Part shown: positions 15,987 through 29,783 of the stretch, in pieces
How positions within the stretch are numbered: the stretch's first letter is position 1
How the letters are laid out: each line of letters starts with the position of its first letter
Assembly: GCA_029891385.1 (NCBI GenBank)
Contig: CM057233.1
Span: forward strand, 10,915,460 to 10,979,459
DNA from: Erythroxylum novogranatense
Lineage: Eukaryota > Streptophyta > Magnoliopsida > Malpighiales > Erythroxylaceae
Reading direction: 5' to 3'
Length of the DNA: 64,000 nucleotides
Notes under the pieces: generated by a model
What the model saw: only the letters and a program-made list of their open reading frames with translations
Told to the model about the DNA's origin: nothing
Database searches by the model: none
Translations under genes and position numbers: made by a program

Positions 15987-15998
15987 GCTCTGATACCA
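15987..15998 (-). other. Primer-binding site of Gypsy A
   Basis: On the minus strand this reads TGGTATCAGAGC, complementary to the 3' end of initiator-Met tRNA. It lies 5 bp inside the 5' LTR. Confidence 0.9.
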
Positions 15999-16003
15999 AA
16001 CAA

Positions 16004-18944
16004 TGTTGGACCCCGTCTCTGAAGCCCAACATTCGGACCCATCCAGCGTAGAAGACCCACAACCGAACACATATGCTAATCACAAATATGGAAAACTTTC
16101 ACTTTATAAAAATTCGGGGTTATCTCAAATGATCCCTCGGATCTCACGATTCCAACGCAACTGGAATCGCTCAATTCGGGTTAGGAATGAAGATGTTATG
16201 GTTAAAACACTATCTAGAAGAAAACAATCAAAACTGAGCACTACCGACTTCGGGTAAGCATTTGAAAATCTTAAAGGCTTAATCACTAATCGGTCTCTTC
16301 ATAAAACTTGTAGGTTTATGCCTCTAGTTTAATTTAAAACAAGAATCGTTTTGATCGGAGCTCTATAGCTCAAGATATTTTAAAATTCTGAAGCATAGTC
16401 ATACTTATCAATCGATCGCCATGCTTCGTTTCAAACCACCATTTTCAATTTGAAAGAAAATCTGATAAGTCTAGTGTAGAAAGGTAGAAAATCTTTTAGA
16501 AATCTAATGCTTCGAGAATGAGGTCGATCGGAGGTCTGTGCAAAAGTTATGGCCAAAAGAAGGAAGAGGGTCGTAAGACAAAAAGCAGACGATAAAATGA
16601 GACGAAGATGACGTCATCCTTAAGAAAAATCAGACGGAGATGATGTCATCCTCAGCAAAATCAGACGGAGATGAACAGTAACATCGTCTGATTTTTGCTA
16701 CAATAATATCGTCTGGTTTTTTGCTACTGATGCATCGTCTGGTTTTGCTACAAGGCATCGTCTGTTTTTGCTTCAAGGCATCGTCGGTTTTCTTCATAAA
16801 TCGCATCGTCGGTTTTTTACACTGATGCATCTCCACTTGCAAAGGTCATAACTTTCCATTCGAACTCCAAATTTAACAAAATTGGTGTCTATTTCATAGA
16901 GAAAGAAAGATCTACATTTTCATGATGATCACTGACCCAAATTCTAACTCTATAAGGGTCAAAATGGTCACAAAGGTTCTGTCTAAAATCATCATTTGAC
17001 AAAGACCTACATTTAATTCTAACCACTCACACCTACCATTTTAATCCCTCATAAATAGCTTATAAACATTTTAGAAGAACCCTACAGCTCATTTATCACT
17101 CTCAAGGAGTCATAAAGCTCCCATACAATCCTCTAACAACACGAAATATCGAAAATGCAACATACCCGAATTTACAAAACTTTTACAACTCCTAACCTTG
17201 GAAATTTTCCAAAGAAGCTCTTTCAAGGCAAAACCCAAGCAGACACCCAATGTAAATCTCCAAACTTAAAAGAATGGTACACATGCTTCACACATAGGTC
17301 ACAAATCAACAAAACATATAATGAAGAGAGTACTAGAGCTCTCATTCTCTTTTCCAATCATAAGAAAGATTCATGCATAGCTTTGGTTACATATTGGCAT
17401 ATTCATCAAAATCAAGTACAAAACACAAAGATGAGATGCTCAATGGTCAATATGCTTACAAAGCTATTCCAAAAGCTAGTTATTAACTTAATACAAAAGT
17501 TCCTAAGTTCTTGAGTGATGTCGATGCCTTGCAAGGTTCAACTCTCAACTTGAATTTTCACCGAGGAGGAGAATGGGTGAGCTAACACGGCTCGATGGCT
17601 AACAAATTTATAGCCATCACATAATGAGCCACACACACAATTAATAATCCAAAGCATTAGCAATTTACATAATAGGTTGAAAACTCAACTTTATCACCTA
17701 ACTCACAATTTACTCAACTCATCACACAAGGCATAACATAGAATCATCTTGCAACTAACACCCATCTTATGCATCATAAACACTTATAAATGATGGGATG
17801 CAAGCAATTGGCTCGAGAGTTCCATAAACACGACGGAAACCGAAGTTTACCGTAATCACGACGAGTCCATTTTTCAGATCTCGTAAGTTTCAAAGCAGCA
17901 AATGGGAGAAGGCTAATGGGGTCAACGTGCACGTGACTTCACAAAGGGGTTCTCTCTCGCCCAAACACAATCAATATGCTCACATATCAAAACACAAGAT
18001 TCACATTTTACGCTTATCGCACTCTTTCAAAGCATCAAAGTTCCATTCTTTCCTCTCAAAACACAAAATTTCATTTTCAATATGCACATAGTATAACAAG
18101 ATAGCACACATAGGGCTTTGCCCATTACACAATAATTATAAAGATGTTACCCACATATCGTCGGAAACCGGATTCACGATTGCTCTTCCTCTCTCTCTTG
18201 AGTGAGGTTTCCTTCGTTCCTTCAATAAAACACATTTCAAACTCATAGGAAAAGTCGAAACATTCAAGAATCGATAAATCGATAACGAAGTCTTAAACCT
18301 AACCTACCCATAGCCCATTTAAGCTAAAACAACCAACCCTAGCCGGAATCACAAAACCACTCATCTCTTCTTTCTTTCTTCATTCCTACACAAACCCTAA
18401 CCTTCATTTCATCCCTTTTCTTGAATCTAACTCAAAGGAAGATAGATACTTACCTTAAGCTCTTGATTTCTCTTTTTTTTCTCCTTCTTTATTCTTCTCC
18501 ACAAGCCCCCACGATTTTCTCTCTTCCTTTCTTCCTTGGCTAGCTCACGTTTTCCTTCTCTTCTCCTCTCCTTTGGATTCTCGACACTCTCTTCTCCTCC
18601 TCTTCCTTTAACTCTTCTTTAATTCCTTTAATTCATCCTACACCAAAACTACATAGTTTTGGCTTTCCCTTACATAAAGGCTTTTGGGCCTCCACCTCCC
18701 AAGGCCTACTTCCACCAAACCCACTTATTATTAATCCTCCTTCTACTTAATCCATTTACCTAAGCCCATACTTTCCAATATTAAGCTCAAGCTTTCATTT
18801 AATTTCTAACTTCTAATTTCCAAGCCCAACATAAAAATATTTACATAAACACATAATTAAATCAATTAAGAAAAATAAAATAATTAACGAATAAATCCAT
18901 AAATAAATAATTAATTAATTCAAATAAAAAAATTAGGGCCCAAC
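16004..18944 (-). repeat. 5' LTR of Gypsy A
   Basis: 2941 bp, pair of 8224-11179. The CATCGTCTG-unit array (about 16625-16815) differs in unit number and order from the other LTR; much of the remainder is alignable without gaps by eye. Confidence 0.92.
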
Positions 18945-20329
<1,385 letters not shown>

Positions 20330-20904
20330 AAAGCTGGTTATATATCATCTTCAATTTCCTGTGCTACCTTCCCATGAATAATACCCTTGACTTCCATAAT
20401 CTACAGCCATTGAAACAAAAATCATCAGTATATTTTTCAAATATAATAAAATGACATAACATATGTTACAATCCAAAATAGTTCCTAAATTATTGAAAAA
20501 AAAAATGGCTACCATATCATCTTCAATTTCTATGTGTTACCTTTCCATGAATAATATCCTTGACTTCCACAATCTACAACCATTGAAACAAAAATCATCA
20601 GTATATTTTTCAAATATAGTAGATTGACATAATATATGTTACAAACTTAAAAAGAGTTGAAAATAGGAACATTTAAATAATTAATGCAAGACATTGACAT
20701 AATACCAATAAAAAGTAAATACTAAATCTTATTTAAAAAATCACGAGAAAACAGAGAAAATAGTTAATTACCTGAAAGTTAGTTTGGGGAAACTATGACA
20801 ATTTTGTCAAAAGGCCAAGCAACTGTACTACCTACAACGTCTTCAACAAAAATCATTTATGATGTTGGCCTCCACAAAAATATAGTAGTTACCTTAGCTA
20901 TATC
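20330..20904 (-). pseudogene. CACTA transposase C-terminal remnant, part 2
   Basis: The minus strand encodes KVTTIFLWRPTS and VVGSTVAWPFDKIVIVS, patterns of the plant Ptta/En/Spm transposase C-terminus (xxGSTVAWP). It continues the fragment at 25067-25230, from which it is split by LTR D. A unit of about 190 bp (20330-20450) is repeated once at about 20500-20640. In-frame stops are present. Confidence 0.65.
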
Positions 20905-23900
20905 TGTAACATCCCACCCCCTCCTGGAAGGGTAAAATAGTAAATTTGGCATAGGATGGGACTGATAAGGAATAATTAGAACTGTTCATGCATAATAGGA
21001 TTGATACACAGTATCAATTGTGTACATGGAATTACGGTAAATGCATTCATGACATTCCCGGTAATTGGGCCTAAAGCAATTTTATTGGAATTAATGGGAT
21101 AATTGAGTTTGGAAAATTATTTGGACTGCACCATAAATGGTTTTACATTTTTAGGGATTTTCAGGAATTTTTCGGAATTTTCGGAGAAAATTCTGACCGC
21201 AAAATCATGGTGATAGCCTAAACATATTTTGGGGTAGAAAAGGTGATTGTCGTGATTGAAAAATCATTTGGAGTGCACTGTTACCAGTTTTATAATTTTA
21301 GGGAATTTCTTTAATTCTCAAAAAAATAATACGGGGAAATTCTCGGACCGGATAAATCGCCAATTGGCGAATCGATTGCGTTCTGATAGCAAAAATCGCT
21401 ACCCACTGGTACTGTACTATTGGATATTTTATTTTGGGACTGAAAGTAGGGTCATTAGAGTTAAATGGAGTAACATTTTGGACTGGATTAAATAAATATA
21501 CTTTGAATTTTCTTATAATAATAAACCAATCACAAGTTGCCATTGAAAAGGCAACATTAAATGCACCTCTCAATGTTCTCGGACATGTGTGCTTAAAGAA
21601 GGAAGGAAGAATTGTTTTAAGGCTTTTATCTTTATAGCCATCCGAAACTTAAACTCTTCATTGAAAACCATCGAAAATTTGGCTCTTCTTTTCTCCATTT
21701 TCTCCATATCTTTAAGCTACCATCCTTTATTCCACCAAAGTTAGATGATGAGGAGATGCATGCTTGGTCTTGGTGGGATTAGTTTGAAAGCATAGGAAAG
21801 AATTGAAGAGAAGAAGTGAGGATTGAAAGCTAATAGGTAAGTAAAGGAATTTAAGTTTCATATGATGTTTGATGATGTTTTTACATGGAATTAAATGCCA
21901 TGATAGTGAGGGGTGGTTAATAAAAGGGTTTAAAGCATGTATTAGGTTTATGTAGGCATTTAAAGTGATGATTATTATGATTTGAAGGAAAGGGTATGAG
22001 GTTAGGTGAAGATGCATTGAAATTAATGATATGGTTTGATTTTGAATTGAATAGGGATAATTATTTGAGTCTTTGAATTGAGGAATTTAATGCTGTAAAT
22101 TTTTCAGTATTAACCCTAGTATATGTATGACTGGATTAATATTTAATTTGTATTTATTTTGATGTCTAGTGGTGTGAAAAAGGCATTGGAAGTGATTGAA
22201 CTAAGGTTAACCTTAAATCTGGAAAGTTAGAGTTGAGATTGATGTTACTGTTTTATTCATAACTTATTATGTAGAAATGCAAATGAGGTAAGGTTAGTGG
22301 CCACTGAAACTTTGGGATGTTGGCTTCAATTTAGTATGAAATAGGTATTGTTGAATTTCAATGATAGAAGAGTGAAATTTTGCATGGAAAGTTACTGTTT
22401 TATTGCCTATGAACAGTAACCGCAACCATGACATCTGAGTTTTGTTGATTTTTGTGAATTAATTGAGATGGAATTAGGGAAAATGGTCTTCATGGAATTT
22501 GGAGCATATTGAATTATCTTTCCATTGCTACTGTTCTTGCTATTTTTAGAATTGTATATTGGGATATATGAACTGTTTTCTAATGACTGGTTTTGAGCAT
22601 TTTTGATGAAACCTAGCTTAAGTATGATTTTGTGAGTTTACTGATTGGAGGCAATTTTAACATTTTATGTGGACTGAATTGGTGTGAGTGAGCTTCTGAA
22701 AAGTTGTAGAGGAAAAGATTACCTTGAAAATGACATATGGTTTGTAATTTTTAGAAGTCAGAATTGGGAGTTATGATTTTTCAAAAACTGACCCTACATT
22801 AGGTTATGAGTGGCTGATCATAACAGAAACTTCCATAACAGTTTTGAAATTGTTAGAAATCGAATTGGATGTTGAGTGCTTCATGAAAATTGAAGTTTGA
22901 GATGTTATCTTTTGAGGGATATAAAGTTCTGAATTTACTGACTTGGATATAGGAAGTTATGCTTGTTGTAATGTTACTGCCCATATTGAAGGATTTCAGG
23001 GACAGTGACATTGAATGAATTAATTGATTGGTTTAGAAATAGAATTTGATTTTGGGTTGTTCATGAAAGTTGTAAAGGACATTGTGAATTTATTGATCAT
23101 ATTTTTGTGGTAATTTATTACTAAGGAAGCAGTGAGTTATGAAATTGCAAATGTACTGCCCTGTGTTGAGGGAAATTGTGAAGGCAGAAGGTTTGATGGC
23201 TTATTTGATACCCTTCGGGTTGAAATTGATTTTTATGGTCTTCTAGAGAATTGTAGAACTTTTCATAAGCTTTCCAATGAGGTATAGTGGGTATTTTTCT
23301 GATTTGTGTGTTAAAAGTTAGAGTAATTGGAAATTGGAATTTCAATATGGAAAAAAAGAAAAGGGGCAACAGGAAGGGCCGTCTCGCGAGGGCGACATGT
23401 CGCCTCGCGGAGGCGAGACAGACTCGCCATCTCGCGAGGGCGACGTTTACCTCATGACGAAGTGAGGCGAATTAAGCCTCATGAGGGCGGGTCTCGCCCA
23501 TGAGGCAAAGCGATGGGAATTTCATTTTTGATTATTATTTTTTTTTTTTTTGGTATTAATTGATCCGATTGTTCTTTTGTCAATTTCTTTCCCGTCCGAC
23601 GTCCGATTGACCTGATTCCAGAGGCATCGGATTCGTTGAATATTTAATTTCATTTTCTGAGAAAACGGGAATTTTTAGACGGGAATTTGACGTAGCCCCT
23701 ATTGACGGAACTTTTAATCACTGTTTTATTTAATTTGGGACCTATAGAGGTCCGAATTGCGCACCGTCAGCGCCTATGGATTTCTAATTTTTGATAGAAT
23801 TTTATTATGGGAAAATATTGAATTAGGACTGGGAATTCATGAACATGCATATCTCATCAACATGAGCACAAATTTCATATTTCGTGACTCGTACTTTTTC

Positions 23901-25061
23901 TGATTCTTATAGAGGCCAATTGGAGCGTCGATTGACCGACGTCACAGAGGCTTTCCGGCATTAGCTCGGAAGTAATAGGTGAGTAACCTAGTTGGTTTCT
24001 CAAATTTCTGGTTGTTTATATGCTCAACGTGAATTACGTGCAAAGGGGAATTGTATGATTTCTGGCATGTATAAAAGTGGATGATTGTATTATATGATTT
24101 TACTGTAATGAATGATACCGATATTGATAGACCGGGCTTTATAGCCACCGTCATCAACATCGCTATCTTTGGGCTTTATAGCCATATCATTGATTCATCG
24201 ATACTCGGGCTTTATAGCCAAACACCATTATTTATCTTATCTTGCCGCATGCATAATTGTATGATCGATAATGGACGTGCCCTAAGTTGCTATTATTCTT
24301 GATAAGAGCTTGAGCTCTCATCTTCGATCGACCGCCTCGAGCCCGAGGGAGAAATCTCGACGCGTCCCCACCGAACACCGATCGAGCACTTGGGCAATCT
24401 TGAATAATCGGAAAGAGTCTCATATGCATCTCATTTGCATAAACGATCGCTCTACGTGACATGTCCGCTTTTGTAATGGCATGAATTATCGTAAATGTTT
24501 TATATTATTGGATATGATTATTGATCGCTTATCATGAATCGATGATTAATGTACTATACCGACGCCATGGGCGAATGCATGATTTGAGTGAACCATCGAT
24601 GATGGTTTCTCACCGAGTTCGCAAAACTCACCCAAAATTTGCATCTATTTTTCAGTCTGAAGAATACCCGGTTGACACGGAGTATGTCTCGTAGACGAGT
24701 AAAGGTTAGAGGTCGGGATCGGTTTAGGTTATGCATTAGTGTTTTAGTAAATTGTATTCGCAATCATCGTATAACAAGGCATTGTATTTTCTTGAGTCAT
24801 TGTGGTAGTAATATTTTCTTGCATTGGTGATTGTAATTAATCTTGAATGACCTGTAATAACTAAACCGGTTTATATTAAACACGGATTTTATTTACTTAC
24901 TGTGTTTGCCGTGTGAACGTGGAGTTAATGGCTACAAAAAAGAAAAAAAAAGTGTGTACTAAATTTTAAATCGACTGATGTAGTAAGCCACTCTCGTGGG
25001 ACACGGACTCTGATATCACTAACGATATCGGGTTCGGGTCTTACGGGTGTGGGGTGTTACA
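20905..25061 (+). mobile_element. Solo LTR D (Gypsy-type), 4.16 kb
   Basis: Begins TGTAACATCCC and ends GGTGTTACA, flanked by perfect 5-bp duplications ATATC at 20900-20904 and 25062-25066. No primer site, pol segment or second LTR is found inside, so it is a solo LTR left by recombination. It shares landmarks with the LTR of Gypsy C: the TGTAACATCCC start, the GGGCTTTATAGCC segments near 24130-24220, and GAAAGAGTCTCATATGCAT near 24410. A GC-rich block (23380-23510) follows a stretch of module repeats about 180 bp apart. The insertion splits the CACTA transposase remnant. Confidence 0.85.
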
Positions 25062-25066
25062 ATATC

Positions 25067-25230
25067 TATCCAAACTCTCATAGCATCAGGGCCAATAGGA
25101 ACATGATGAACAAGTGCATCTGGATCATTTGAAGAAACATGTCCTTCGACTATTAGTTCATTAGACCCTCTCTAATCAAACAACTTGCATTTACTTTTGT
25201 ACGGAATTATTTTTGCAATCTACAACACCA
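25067..25230 (-). pseudogene. CACTA transposase C-terminal remnant, part 1
   Basis: The minus strand encodes KSKCKLFD, then GHVSSNDPDALVHHVPIGPD and MRVWID, a conserved order in plant Ptta/En/Spm transposases. It has stops. Reading continues after LTR D at 20899. The coding is cut off at 25230, at the edge of the insertion. Confidence 0.7.
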
Positions 25231-26073
25231 TGTCAGCTTCCATGTGGACTCATAACATAACCCAGTGCCCTACCCACAACCCATACACTATAATATTAGT
25301 CCACTTGGATAACTAAGTATTCATTAATTTTTCACATGGATGTCTAAATGTTATAGCCAAAGGTGTTTTATTATCCACATCAACAAAATATTAACAGAAC
25401 TAACATTCTGAACTGAATTATTAAGGTTTTAAAAAGTTAATCACTTTATTGAAAAAAATTAAAAATTTTGGTACTAAATTGAAAAAATCCCAAAACGTTT
25501 GACACTTTAGAGCTTGTTATCGCAAAATGAAAAGCAATGACTACTTATCTATTGACGTAGATTCTTAACTCAATACAATACTACAAATGTCGACGCATAT
25601 TTAACCAACACTTTTTTTTTTGGATTCGAGGAAACCCCGTAGGCGGGCCAAGTGAGCACATCTCTCTGAGGGTCCAACTGGCGCACCACCTCACAGGCGG
25701 GCCAAGCAGGCGCACCTCATCATTGAGGGCCCAACTAGTTCTCCATCTATAGGTAAAATCTCGGCTGCCCCAGGCTCTTATAAGAGGGGCTAGCATGGAA
25801 TCGAACCTGAGACCTAACCAAAGTCAAGCCCCGCTCTCAATCATCAAGCCACACCCCTTGAGGGCAACCAACACATCCATATGCAATGACTATCTATAAT
25901 TTGTATATTTAGAAATAAGATTTGTTTTTTCCATACCGAATTGGAAAAAAAAATATGGAACATAATGCAACTTAATGATATAGATAGTGAAACTGCAAAA
26001 TAAAGATGATCAGTATCAATAGCATTAATACAACAAAGGTGTGGTTTCTATTTGGATAAAGTAATTCACTTAC
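25231..26073 (-). other. Left-copy intron P2-P3, part next to P2
   Basis: Intron DNA matching 50299-50925 inverted, interrupted by the SINE. No exon is seen. Confidence 0.7.
25612..25865 (-). mobile_element. tRNA-type SINE with 9-bp target duplication
   Basis: On the minus strand a Pol III B box GGTTCGATTCC and an A-box-like TGGCTTGATGATTG lie near the head, and the tail ends in a short A run. Direct repeats AACCAACAC flank it (25603-25611, 25866-25874). The inverted sister copy has the same site unoccupied near 50520-50530 (GTGTTGGTT). A short minus-strand ORF inside is not a gene. Confidence 0.85.
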
Positions 26074-26435
26074 TCATCCTCCGCATCAGTAAAAAGAATA
26101 CATTTCACAATAGCCACAAGAGGTGGCTTATGGGGAAATAGTGATGGATTAAATAATGGAATGAACCTCTGGGCTAACTTGCTAATATCTTTAGGAACCA
26201 AAACAATTGGTTACTTCTTTGCTCGTTCAACAATGGAAGTAGCAAATGTCTCTTTAGTTTGTTGTTCACCAAGTGTAGGTGTCCATGGTGCGGCAATAAG
26301 GGGGGGCTACTCCTCTTAGAAAGCCATTATTTGACTCAGCTAATGATGGAATATTAGGAAGACAAAATATTGGTTGTTTTTCATATTGCACATCAAAGTT
26401 GGAGTTCATATGACGATGTTGATAATCTTGAACGA
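26074..26435 (-). pseudogene. DUO3-like left copy, exon P2
   Basis: A 362-bp exon, acceptor TTCTGCAG and donor GTAAGTG. It encodes VQDYQHRHMNSNFD, EKQPIFCLPNIPSLAES, then PKDISKLAQRFIPLFNPSL and ILFTDAEDE, a series of segments I recognise from the plant DUO3/GON-4-like protein upstream of its Myb region. A stop replaces a codon just before PIVLVPKD, and a frame change lies near 26290. It matches exon Q2 of the right copy in length (363 bp). Confidence 0.85.
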
Positions 26436-26530
26436 CTGCAGAACCAATTGTAACAATGATTAAAGTGAATAAATTAATCAATGAACATATTACTAATGCA
26501 ATAAACAAAATCATTGCTCCAAATTACTAA

Positions 26531-27200
26531 CCATTATAAGCATCATCTATATGTTTTCTGACTAAATTGAGTGGACCAATATCCAGGATGGACATTATTA
26601 GATAACTTATGAAAGGTACCCATGAAGAACCCGAGGATTGTGATGAAAACATCTTCCTATTAAAGGAATGATTTTGGTTGCCTTTAAAAGAAGAAAAATC
26701 TTGAGAAGCTAACAATTGAGAGTTTTGAGTTGAGGATGATGCAATAGTGTGTGCTGAGTTATTTAGGTTTGGAACTTCATTAACCACTGATGGGCACATG
26801 TTTGAAGGGTTAAAGCAAATATCAGGGTATGATACGATCCTCCATGCCCTAACTTCATCGCGTTTGCAAAGCATTTCAAAGATCAGTTTCTCAACTTGAG
26901 AGGCAATAAGTTGTCGAGAAGGATCATGAATGCAAAGAGAGAATACTTGAATAAGAAGTTGAATATGCTCATGTATCAAACAATGTAAATGGCCTATCTA
27001 CTATGCAATAAATTCATTTACTAGACAATCTTCTGTTGAGGACAACTGATAGCTTGAAGTAGTAACATTTCCATCAATAGCAGGACAAGGAACAACTCCT
27101 CCATAAGGATAAATAGGTAACAAATGACGTAATGGTCTCTCTGACTGTTTTAAAAAATTGCCTCTATATCTAAAAGACTTTTTGCCTCTATTCTAATTCT
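26531..27200 (-). pseudogene. DUO3-like left copy, exon P1
   Basis: A long exon ending at donor GTTAGT. It encodes in order a Lys/Arg-rich start, FLKQSERPLRHLLPIYPYGG, EDCLVNEFI, then LIHEHIQLLIQVFSLC, LIFEMLCKRDEVRAWR, PSNMCPSVVNEVPNL and WVPFISYLIMSILDIGPLNL. Two adjacent stops sit between EDCLVNEFI and the HEHIQ segment. From 26979 to 26531 the frame is open (150 residues), the longest surviving piece of either decayed copy. The match to the right copy fades at about 27200. Confidence 0.85.
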
Positions 27201-27464
27201 TCCATAAGTTAGAATACACCAATTTGCATTATATTTCTTTTGTTGGATAATGGTGTAGAAGAACATTATTATTGGGACTATGATTTCTCTATCCAGGTTG
27301 ATTTTGATTTGACCTCTAATTACTTCTTATATGACACTTTCCTATATAATAGCAAATGCAAACACCTACAGAATTAGTTGTTGTTTTATCTCCTTGATGT
27401 AGTTCTTGAATGTTGGTGGTTGAGGTGCTTACTTTGATTTATGTTCATTGCTTGCTTAAGAATG
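27201..27464. other. Junction between the two inverted DUO3-like copies
   Basis: AT-rich spacer between the 5' edges of the two head-to-head copies. Nothing is identified with confidence. The minus strand has a vaguely zinc-knuckle-like string that could be a decayed Copia gag fragment. Confidence 0.4.
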
Positions 27465-28414
27465 AGCCAACTAGGTGAACAATCAAATTGTTGTCGTCAA
27501 AATGTTGAATCTCCTTCTGAGTTATGTGAGGAGGATAGAGACATGGAGGATCATGAGGATGAGGAGGAAGATCTACATTTTAATCCCTTTCTCAAGGATA
27601 AACCCTCTTTTGATGTTCATCCAGTTTAAGCTCTGAAGTTAAGGTTTTGGAAAGTAATTCTTCCAATACAAATGAAGTTTGGAATTATTCTTTTGCGAAT
27701 TCTAAGCATAGCAAGGAAGTCATCATACGAAATATTAAGAGTGGAAGTGAAATCTGGATGTCAAGGAAGGCTAGGAGGAAATGTAAGAAAAACAAGTTTG
27801 ACTTCAGGCTCCAAGTGGAAAATCAAAAACCTAATGGTGAGAGAGAAAATGGATCAACAAAGAATGTGAAAGATTATGACAATGATGATGCTATCTGCAA
27901 GACACTAGGGCACACTATTCGCTTACAAGTTTTACGCTTGACGAACTTGAGCTTTTTTTTTAAGAAACAGATGACGAAGATGACCTACATAATGTTGATG
28001 ATGAAGAGGAGTAAAGAAAGTTTCCTGCTGCTTTTTTGCAAGGTGGAGATGGTGATGGTCAATCAATTAGAGAGGATGAAAATGTGGATGATGAAGATGA
28101 ATATAATGATGTATACTTTGAGATAGAGCTTGAAGACTTGCTCGAGAGTGATGTTGATGGTGCGATAAGGGACAAGGATCAAAAATTGGAATGTGAAAGA
28201 GGTAATCGAGGACCAGAGACTAGGCAGAATAGACGCTAGGAAACATCTCTAGATTTAGAGGCAAGTTTTTAGAACAGTCAGAGAGACCGTTTCATCCTCT
28301 GTTACTCGTTTATCCTTGTGGAGGAGTTCTTCCTAATCCTAATATTGATGGAAATGATACTACTTCAAGCTATTAGTTATACTCAATAGAAGAATGTTTA
28401 GTAAATGGATTTAT
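27465..28414 (+). pseudogene. DUO3-like right copy, exon Q1 (first part)
   Basis: Encodes an acidic stretch ending DLHFNPFLKDKPS, then DNDDAICK, then GGDGDGQSIREDENVDDED, FEIELEDLLESDVDG and RGPETRQNRR. Next comes a part shared with the left copy: FLEQSERPFHPLLLVYP and CLVNGFI. I recognise the order from plant DUO3/GON-4-like proteins, N-terminal to the left copy's first exon. Reading needs several frame changes and crosses stops. The exon is interrupted at 28415 by the TR-GAG element and resumes at 30050. The region 27465-28240 has no counterpart in the left copy. Confidence 0.8.
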
Positions 28415-28895
28415 TGTTGGATTTTTGAAGAAAAGAAGAGAAGATGAAAGAGATGAGATAAGATGAAGATTAAACAATAATTAATACTCCCATACATTTA
28501 TTATTAAACTTAGTTGCCTTTTATAGACAAAATACAAACAACTAAATAGATTTTTCAGCAACCAAATCTAACTTACAAGATAAGATCAAATATAATCCAA
28601 GATTTATTCTAAGATAATCTAAGACCTATTCTAAGGGAATTTAAACAATTTTAAAATTTGAATTAATTTTCAACATTCCCTCTTAATTCAAAATTTTTTG
28701 AATGGAGCACTTCTCCCCATTTTTAGAATATTCTGTGAAGCACTTCTCTTCACCTATTGATGCACTTCTCATCAACCTGCAATGATTATGTGAAGCACTT
28801 CTCTTCACCAATTTCTCGTTGATGCCCTTCTCACCAACATACAATCATTGGAGCACGTCTCTCCAAAAACATCTTGGTGCACTTCTCACCAATTT

Positions 28896-29752
28896 TCAAA
28901 AAAGAGTTTCTTCATCAACCAACTCCACCATATTTGCTTGCTCTTTTTTTAATCTGCAATCTTTTTGTAGGTGTCCAAATCTTTTACAATTGAAACATTG
29001 AACTTTTCCCTTATGCCAACAATCTATCTCTTCATGCCCCGGTTTCTTGCAATGATCACATTGAGGAATTTTACCTTTTCCTTTTGACGATTTGTTCAGT
29101 TTCAACTTTCCGTATGGCCCTTCTTTGCTCCTGTGCCTGCAAAGCATTAAGCAATTCGGATAAAGTTAAATCATTAATATCTCGTGTCTTCAAGAGATGA
29201 AAGTGTCGCCTCAAACTTTTTGGGCAAACTTATGAAAATCTTTTCTACAATTTTGCTCTCGGATAGATCCTCCCCCAATAGTCGTATTTTGTTCACCAAA
29301 GTCATCAATCGATCAGAATATGCTTGTATGCTCTCGTGTTCTTCCATGCTCAAAGCTGCAAAATCTCTTTTGAGGTTTAAAACTTGAATCTTTTTCATTC
29401 TTTCATTGCCTTAATATAATTCTTTCAACATATCCCAAGCGCTTTTAGCTGTTTCAAAAGTCATAATTCTTGTAAAAACTGATTCTGAAACTGCAGAGAA
29501 AATAATAGATAACACTCTTGGGCCTTTTGCTGCTTCTTCTTCATGAGCTCTTATTTGATTTAACGTTGGATTATTTCCCAAGGATGGTAATTCCCTTTCT
29601 TCTTCCACCCATTGCCATAAGTCGAGACCTCTTAAATGAGCTTTCATCTTGACAACCCATACTTGATAGTTTTCACCATTGAAATTTGGGGATAGGAGAG
29701 TAGCTGAATTGTTAGTAGCCATTGAAAGACTTTTTTTTTCACTCAATCTCAC
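28896..29752 (-). pseudogene. Copia-type Gag (UBN2 family) with two zinc knuckles
   Basis: The minus strand gives an N-terminal PNFNGENYQVWVVKMKAHLR, then AKSAWDMLKELY, YSDRLMTLVNKIRLLGE and FISLPKKFEATLSSLED, the UBN2/Copia gag pattern. Two CCHC knuckles follow: CDHCKKPGHEEIDC and CFNCKRFGHLQKDC. One in-frame stop (TAA where CAA is expected, near 29411) and a frameshift near 29180 break it into three pieces. Otherwise the Gag looks fairly recent. The usual role is RNA packaging into virus-like particles. Confidence 0.88.
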
Positions 29753-29771
29753 AGTCCCTCAAGGATCTATG

Positions 29772-29783
29772 GCTCTGATACCA
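29772..29783 (-). other. Primer-binding site of the TR-GAG element
   Basis: Minus strand TGGTATCAGAGC, initiator-Met tRNA type, immediately next to the 5' LTR. Confidence 0.9.

Larger units (their letters stand above)
8224..18944 (-). mobile_element. Gypsy A: chromodomain Ty3/Gypsy retrotransposon
   Basis: A complete LTR-internal-LTR structure of about 10.7 kb on the minus strand: 5' LTR 16004-18944, internal region 11180-16003, 3' LTR 8224-11179. Ends are TGTTGG...CCAACA, except that the outer end at 18944 lacks the last A. The tRNA primer site lies at 15987-15998. Protein order on the minus strand is gag, protease, RT, RNase H, integrase, chromodomain, that is, Ty3/Gypsy order. LTRs of nearly 3 kb and the chromodomain point to the Tekay/Del side of chromoviruses. 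Coding is broken by many frameshifts. Flanks are GGTAAC and GGTAGAAC, so the target duplication is not clean. Confidence 0.9.

Noticed and set aside
24081..24830. Several 60-75-codon ORFs on both strands
   Set aside because: All are inside solo LTR D, overlap each other in opposite frames and match no family.
20905..25061. LTR D as a complete retrotransposon
   Set aside because: No internal primer site, polypurine tract, second LTR or pol motif; the target duplication directly flanks the single LTR.
25581..25796. 71-codon minus-strand ORF
   Set aside because: It overlaps the SINE, including its tRNA-like part; no protein family fits.
27201..27464. Copia gag zinc-knuckle fragment
   Set aside because: Only one vague Cys/His string in a frame with stops; too weak to annotate.
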